The translations under genes were made by a program, and so were the position numbers. The notes below the pieces were generated by a model. That model saw only the letters and a program-made list of their open reading frames with translations, was not told the DNA's origin and did not search any database. DNA of 64,000 bases from Acidimicrobiia bacterium (GTDB lineage: Bacteria > Actinomycetota > Acidimicrobiia > Acidimicrobiales > VFJN01): positions 62,001 to 126,000 of the forward strand of contig SHVB01000003.1 of the NCBI GenBank assembly GCA_009694375.1. The letters run 5' to 3'. Shown here in pieces: positions 60,230-64,000 of this stretch (its first letter is position 1; every line of letters begins with the position of its first letter).

Positions 60230-61407
60230 TGTCTGATGTCGTCATTGTTGAAGCCGTCCGAACTCCCGTGGGAAAACGCAACGGTGGCCTTTCCACCGTG
60301 CACCCCGCCGACCTTTTGGCTGCCGTACAGCGAGCGGTGGTGGAGCGTTCCAGCGTGGACCCCACCGAGATCGGGCAGGTGATCACCGGCTGCGTCAGTC
60401 AGGTGGGTGAGCAGGCGTTCAACATCGGCCGCACCGCCTGGCTCACCGCCGGCCTGCCCCTCACCGTGGCCAACACCACGGTGGATACGCAGTGTGGATC
60501 GTCACAGCAGGCCACCAACCTCGGCACCGCCCTGGTGGCCGCAGGGGTGGTGGATGCCGCGGTGGCCGGAGGGGTGGAGGTGATGAGCCGGGTGCCGATC
60601 GGCGCCAGCGGCCGCAAGGAACTAGGCCTGGGCATCCCGATCCCCCGCTCCTACTTCCCCCAGTACGAGATGACCTCCCAATTCGAAGGGGCTGAGCGAA
60701 TCGCCGACAAGTGGGGCATCACCCGAGCCGACACCGATGCCTTCGGCTTCCGCTCCCAGCAGCGCGCCGCCGCCGCCTGGAGCGAGGATCGCTTCGGCAC
60801 CCAGATCGTGCCCATCGAGGCCCCCGACCTCGATGACGAGGGCAAGCCCACCGGCACCACCCATACCGTCAGCCGCGATGAGGGCCTCCGCGAAACCACC
60901 CTGGAGAAACTCGCCACCCTCAAACCAGTGGCGCGCGAGCACGGTGTGCACACCGCCGGTTCGTCGTCGCAGATTTCCGACGGTGCCGCCGCGGTGCTGC
61001 TCATGTCGGCGGAACGCGCCGCCGCGCTCGGCCTGCGTCCCCGAGCCCGCATCGTAGATACCTGCTTGGTGGGCGTAGACCCAATCCTGATGCTCACCGG
61101 TCCGATCGATGCCACCGAACGACTGCTGGAACGCAACGGAATGTCAGCCAGCGACATCGACGTCGCCGAGATCAACGAGGCCTTCGCCTCGGTGGTGCTG
61201 GCGTGGCAAAAGGAACTGGGCTTCACCGATGCCCAAACGAACCCGAACGGCGGCGCCATCGCACTCGGGCATCCCCTCGGTGGCACCGGCGCAGTGCTGC
61301 TCACCAAGGCCCTCCACGAACTCGAGCGCACCGGGGGCCGCTACGGCCTGGTATCGATGTGCTGCGGTGGCGGCATCGGCACGGGCACCATCATCGAGCG
61401 ACTCTAG
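60229..61407 (+). CDS. steroid-type acetyl-CoA acyltransferase (FadA5-like thiolase)
   Basis: A 392-residue degradative thiolase. The nucleophile is Cys89 (TVDTQCGSSQQA), the catalytic His is in GGAIALGHPLGGTGA, and the second Cys is in SMCCGGGIGTGTIIERL. It aligns closely by eye with mycobacterial FadA5: VGKRNGGLSTVHPADLLAAVQ, GCVSQVGEQAFNIGRTAWLTAGLP, EMTSQFEGAERIADKWGITRAD, EINEAFASVVLAW. FadA5 cleaves the C24 3-oxoacyl-CoA of the cholesterol side chain. The exact substrate here is not proven. It sits alone between small genes and appears leaderless. Confidence 0.9.
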   Translation: MSDVVIVEAVRTPVGKRNGGLSTVHPADLLAAVQRAVVERSSVDPTEIGQVITGCVSQVGEQAFNIGRTAWLTAGLPLTVANTTVDTQCGSSQQATNLGTALVAAGVVDAAVAGGVEVMSRVPIGASGRKELGLGIPIPRSYFPQYEMTSQFEGAERIADKWGITRADTDAFGFRSQQRAAAAWSEDRFGTQIVPIEAPDLDDEGKPTGTTHTVSRDEGLRETTLEKLATLKPVAREHGVHTAGSSSQISDGAAAVLLMSAERAAALGLRPRARIVDTCLVGVDPILMLTGPIDATERLLERNGMSASDIDVAEINEAFASVVLAWQKELGFTDAQTNPNGGAIALGHPLGGTGAVLLTKALHELERTGGRYGLVSMCCGGGIGTGTIIERL

Positions 61408-61461
61408 CCCTCCTCTTGCCGACATCCGTCGGCCGACAGCACCACCTCCCGAAGGCCCTTC

Positions 61462-61974
61462 GTGCGTCGTTTTTTCTTACTGGCATTCCTGCTCGGCTCT
61501 TGCGCCTTCCCCGGCCGCGCCACCCCTACAGCGCGAGCCGAGGGCACCGGCATCATCGTGCGACCCATCGACGGCGACACCGTCGTGGTGGCCATCGACG
61601 GCGCACAGGAGTCGGTTCGCTTCATCGGCATCGACACGCCCGAGTCGGTCTCCCAGCAGCGACCCATCGAGTGTTATGGCCCCGAGGCCAAAGAGCGCAC
61701 CGCGGCCCTCCTCCCGCCCGGCACGGTGGTTCGCCTCGAGCGCGATGTGGAGGCCCGCGACAAATACGACCGCCTCCTCGTCTACCTCTACCGGGCCGAA
61801 GACAACACCTTCGTGAACCTTCTCCTGGTGCAAGAGGGGTACGCCGACTCCTTCCCGTACCCCCCCAACACGGCCCACCAGGCTCACTTCGCCCAGGCCG
61901 AGGCCACCGCCAAGGCCGGCCAGATGGGCCTGTGGCCCGCCTGTGGCGGCACCGACACACCAGCGGGCCAGTAG
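61462..61974 (+). CDS. secreted staphylococcal-nuclease-like (thermonuclease) lipoprotein
   Basis: A 170-residue SNase-fold nuclease with an N-terminal signal and lipobox-like LLGSC. Catalytic residues are in RPIDGDTVVVAIDG (Asp), VRFIGIDTPE (Arg/Asp/Glu) and ARDKYDRLLVYLY. The C-terminus has AQAEATAKAGQMGLWPACGG. Bacterial members degrade extracellular DNA or RNA with Ca2+. GTG start with a GAAGG 7-8 nt upstream. Its TAG stop forms part of a -10-like element for the following gene. Confidence 0.88.
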   Translation: MRRFFLLAFLLGSCAFPGRATPTARAEGTGIIVRPIDGDTVVVAIDGAQESVRFIGIDTPESVSQQRPIECYGPEAKERTAALLPPGTVVRLERDVEARDKYDRLLVYLYRAEDNTFVNLLLVQEGYADSFPYPPNTAHQAHFAQAEATAKAGQMGLWPACGGTDTPAGQ

Positions 61975-61985
61975 TCTCGCCGTTG
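61972..61985 (+). promoter_or_regulatory. predicted leaderless -10 element (TAGTCT) overlapping a stop codon
   Basis: TAGTCT at 61972-61977 begins with the TAG stop of the SNase gene. Seven nt follow, then the GTG at 61985. Confidence 0.4.
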
Positions 61986-62818
61986 TGACATCACTCGCCG
62001 AGCGCCTGGGCTACGGGCCCGATGATCGCCTTTTGATCATCAACTGCAACGGCCTCGGCTCCTGTCATGCGGCCAACCTGGGGATCTATGAAGCGCTGCG
62101 GGAGGGTATCGCCACCAGCGCCACGCTCATGGTGCCCTGCCCGTGGGCCCGCCCCGCATCGGCCGACTACCAGGGCGAAGACATCGGGGTGCGCCTTACC
62201 CTCAACGCCGAGCACAGCCACTACCGCTGGGGGCCGATCACCTATGCCCCCTCCTTGCTCGATGGCAACGGCGGCTTCCCTCTCACCGTGGCCGACGTAT
62301 GGGATCACGCCGATATCGACGAAGTGCGGCGAGAACTGCAAGCCCAGGTGGAGCGGGCCATGCTGTGGGGCATCGACATCAGCCACCTCGACAGCCACCT
62401 GGGCACCCTGCAACTACGCCCCGAATTCTTCGACGTCTACCTCCAACTGGCGGTGGACTTCGCCCTGCCCCTGCGCCTGTCGGGGGCATCGAGCGAGCGG
62501 GCCATTGGCTTCCCGTTCCGCCGCCTGGCCCGAGAGGCCGGCGTGGTGTTCCCCGACCACTTCATGACCGTGCGCGGGCGCGGGTCCCGAGGCACCGTCG
62601 AGGGGATCATCGCCACGCTGCGCCCCGGAGTGACCGAGGTGTACGTCCACCCGGCGCAAGACACCCCCGAACTCCGAGCCCTCACCAGTGCGTGGGAATC
62701 CCAGGTAGACGACTACGCCCTGGTCACCGGCACCACGAGCCTGCGCGGCGAGCTCGACCGAGCCGGCATCCAACGGATCGGCTACCTCCCCCTCCGCGAC
62801 CTCCAACGGGCCCAATGA
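61985..62818 (+). CDS. YdjC/ChbG-like deacetylase homologue with substituted metal ligands
   Basis: A 277-residue protein of the YdjC/ChbG carbohydrate-deacetylase-like fold. It keeps LGIYEALREGIATSATLMVPCPWA and DISHLDSHLGTLQLRPEFFDVYLQLA with the usual His-x-Asp-x-x-x-His (His134, Asp136, His138). But the N-terminal catalytic NADD(F/L)G motif reads NCNGLG (20-25), and the GxHLTL His is Arg70. The metal-binding Asp pair and one His are thus missing. A catalytically altered or inactive homologue is likely. The GTG start is set by a leaderless-type hexamer. Its stop overlaps the ATG of the next gene. Confidence 0.8.
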   Translation: MTSLAERLGYGPDDRLLIINCNGLGSCHAANLGIYEALREGIATSATLMVPCPWARPASADYQGEDIGVRLTLNAEHSHYRWGPITYAPSLLDGNGGFPLTVADVWDHADIDEVRRELQAQVERAMLWGIDISHLDSHLGTLQLRPEFFDVYLQLAVDFALPLRLSGASSERAIGFPFRRLAREAGVVFPDHFMTVRGRGSRGTVEGIIATLRPGVTEVYVHPAQDTPELRALTSAWESQVDDYALVTGTTSLRGELDRAGIQRIGYLPLRDLQRAQ

Positions 62819-63201
62819 CCCTGCATCGCGCCGCCCTGGTCCTCGTCCTTGGAGCAACCTTGCTGCTGGCGTCCTGCGCGGACGAATCCGTCCCCACCGG
62901 GACCGTCCCTACCCTCGTCCCCCGCAACGTTTACCCCAAAAAAGTCATCACTGTGGACGACGCCGGCTTCGACGCCTCGGCGGTAGAAATCGTCTCAGGG
63001 CAGGTGCTCGTTATCGTCAACACCGGCGACGAGCCCCACTCCTTCAGTTCCACCGAGCGCTTCGACACGGGTCTCCTGGATCCCGGGACGACCTCCACGG
63101 TGCTGCTCACCAAACCGGGCAAGATCCGCTTTTTCGACAAAGCGAATCGAGACCACAAGGGCACTGTCACCGTCACCACCGCAACAGACATCCCAAGTTA
63201 G
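62815..63201 (+). CDS. cupredoxin-like lipoprotein lacking most copper ligands
   Basis: A 128-residue lipoprotein with lipobox LLASC (Cys21) and a cupredoxin-like C-terminal domain. The first histidine ligand is His75 in NTGDEPHSF. The usual C-x2-H-x2-M end is replaced: FFDKANRDHKGTVTV has Asp108 where Cys is expected, Asn for His, and His114 for Met. A classical type 1 copper site is therefore unlikely. It may bind another ligand or serve structurally. The ATG overlaps the YdjC-like stop. It converges with the SCP2-like gene, overlapping by four bases. Confidence 0.78.
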   Translation: MTLHRAALVLVLGATLLLASCADESVPTGTVPTLVPRNVYPKKVITVDDAGFDASAVEIVSGQVLVIVNTGDEPHSFSSTERFDTGLLDPGTTSTVLLTKPGKIRFFDKANRDHKGTVTVTTATDIPS

Positions 63202-63584
63202 TACGTGGTCTCGGCGTCGAGCCGCCGCAGCACAGACCGGTATGGCTCACTCCCGGTCAGGGGGATCAGCCCCATCACCAGCCCCATCGGGCCCACCACC
63301 TTCACCCGGCCCCGCATAAACGACACACTGGCGTCTACCTCGCCCCTGCTGACGGCCATGAAATCGCTGTAGGTCTGGGTGAGGGTTACCTCGGCGGCGG
63401 GGTCGTCGCCAAGCGCCAGTTCGACCCAGCGGCCATTGCGGGCCGCCTGGTGATAGCGCACCTCCCCCTCGGGCCCACCGGTGACCACCACCTGGACCCG
63501 GGCCGTGGCCCCGGGACATTCCGGGAGGTCAGTGGTGAGTTCCCGGTGCCGGTCACACCAGGCCTGGCTCAAGTAGGAGACCAT
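63198..63584 (-). CDS. SCP2-like sterol-carrier fold protein
   Basis: A 128-residue protein of the SCP2 sterol-carrier type. Strands ATARVQVVVTGGPEGEVRYHQAARNGRWVE and AEVTLTQTYSDFMAVSRGEVDASVSFMRGRVKVVGPMGLVMGLIP-type segments are found with the typical D/E-F-M...G...F-M-x-G-x-x-K-x-x-G motif. It is probably a hydrophobic-ligand or lipid-binding protein. Sterol-like lipid binding would be in line with the FadA5-like thiolase 1.8 kb away, though that is not a tight link. The ATG lies 6 nt from a TAGCCT hexamer. Confidence 0.8.
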   Translation of the reverse strand: MVSYLSQAWCDRHRELTTDLPECPGATARVQVVVTGGPEGEVRYHQAARNGRWVELALGDDPAAEVTLTQTYSDFMAVSRGEVDASVSFMRGRVKVVGPMGLVMGLIPLTGSEPYRSVLRRLDAETTY

Positions 63585-63596
63585 GCCCCGAGGCTA
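63585..63596 (-). promoter_or_regulatory. predicted leaderless -10 element (TAGCCT) overlapping a stop codon
   Basis: Minus-strand TAGCCT (63596-63591) starts with the TAG stop of the mca gene, followed by 6 nt and the SCP2-like ATG at 63584. Confidence 0.45.
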
Positions 63597-64000
63597 GGAG
63601 ATCGGGGCGTCGGCGTGGAGCCCGGCGAACAGGTCGTCTTCGAGGCTCGAGACCGGCACCCGGCTACTGGCCCGGATGTAGTCGTCGTAGGGGTGGATCG
63701 ACGCCGCCACCTCCCGGGGCAGCCCAAACCAGAACGGTGATTCGGGGTCGATCTGGGTGGCGTGAGCCAACAGCGCCTCGAAGCGCACCTCGCCATAGCC
63801 ATCGATGGGGATGGAGGCGTTGATGCGGTCGTCCTGCCAGGGCCGATCAAGCCACTCCTGGCTATACGGCGACTCCAGCCCCAGTTCCAGATATTTGGTG
63901 TGAGTGAGTTCGATCCGCTTTTTCGACCACACCGAGTAATAGACCTTGGCCACCTGCCAGGGCTCCCCGGCGTCGCTAACCCACGTCGCATCGGCTGCTT
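63594..64000 (-). CDS. mca: mycothiol S-conjugate amidase Mca (C-terminal part)
   Basis: The frame is open to the right edge; ~134 C-terminal residues are present. It reads EPWQVAKVYYSVWSKKRIEL, then YLELGLESPYSQEWLDRP, DRINASIPIDGYGEVRFEAL, LAHATQIDPESPFWFGLPRE and VAASIHPYDDYI. These segments match the end of actinobacterial Mca, the LmbE/PIG-L-type zinc amidase that cleaves mycothiol S-conjugates to release mercapturic acids for detoxification. Its metal ligands lie in the missing N-terminal part. MshB shares the fold but not this ending. It supports a mycothiol-making actinobacterium. Confidence 0.87.
   Translation of the reverse strand, partial: AADATWVSDAGEPWQVAKVYYSVWSKKRIELTHTKYLELGLESPYSQEWLDRPWQDDRINASIPIDGYGEVRFEALLAHATQIDPESPFWFGLPREVAASIHPYDDYIRASSRVPVSSLEDDLFAGLHADAPIS

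Overview
The window is a GC-rich (about 68-70 %), densely packed bacterial chromosome segment. It carries about 67 protein genes and no rRNA, tRNA, CRISPR array, prophage or insertion sequence that I can see. The gene set points to an actinobacterium: an E1/E2-fused 2-oxoglutarate decarboxylase (kgd), the mismatch endonuclease NucS, the C-terminus of mycothiol S-conjugate amidase (Mca), five F420-type luciferase-like oxidoreductases, a WS/DGAT acyltransferase, and mycobacterial-type FadD19/FadA5-like lipid catabolism genes. An Acidimicrobiia member is my best guess, but that is inference from gene content and not a phylogenetic result.

Layout. 0-13 kb: a CaiB-like CoA transferase (partial), hydrolases, an F420-type oxidoreductase, galactokinase, a UvrD2-like helicase, exonuclease III, a NYN-S1 RNase with a histone-H1-like tail, an M20 peptidase and a HAD hydrolase. 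13-23 kb: kgd with a CysQ-type phosphatase, a tiny Sm-like protein, the ABC-F factor EttA, and the sulfate-activation operon cysDNC divergent from a second CysQ. 23-32 kb: a GGDEF-EAL protein, a UbiB-type kinase, NucS, a hydratase-2/SDR pair and a VanW-type envelope protein. 32-41 kb: acyl-CoA dehydrogenase divergent from acyl-CoA synthetase plus PhoU, a BI-1 membrane protein, an SDR, then a sulfotransferase/glycosyltransferase pair facing a PhyH dioxygenase. 41-54 kb: a degenerate response regulator, RecB-like nuclease, PAP2 phosphatase, DsbA-like protein, WS/DGAT, an F420 oxidoreductase/SDR operon, a methyltransferase-DNA glycosylase fusion, DUF427 and an alkylsulfatase-like metallo-hydrolase. 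54-64 kb: F420/SDR/thioesterase genes, amidase, FadA5-like thiolase, a secreted nuclease, a YdjC-like protein with lost metal ligands, a cupredoxin-like lipoprotein, an SCP2-like protein and Mca.

How it fits together. Many genes (acyl-CoA synthetase, dehydrogenase, MaoC hydratase, several SDRs, thiolase, SCP2-like protein, thioesterases, CaiB) belong to beta-oxidation of branched or steroid-like acyl chains, scattered as small units. CysD, CysN and CysC make PAPS, the sulfotransferase could use it, and the two CysQ-like phosphatases could clear PAP/PAPS.

Expression signals. About two dozen genes have a TANNNT hexamer ending 5-8 nt (most often 6) before the start codon and usually no Shine-Dalgarno sequence. 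This is the layout of leaderless transcripts, and I used it to choose several starts. No gene-free stretch exceeds 300 bases. The longest, about 210 bases at 41350-41560, holds nothing I recognise.
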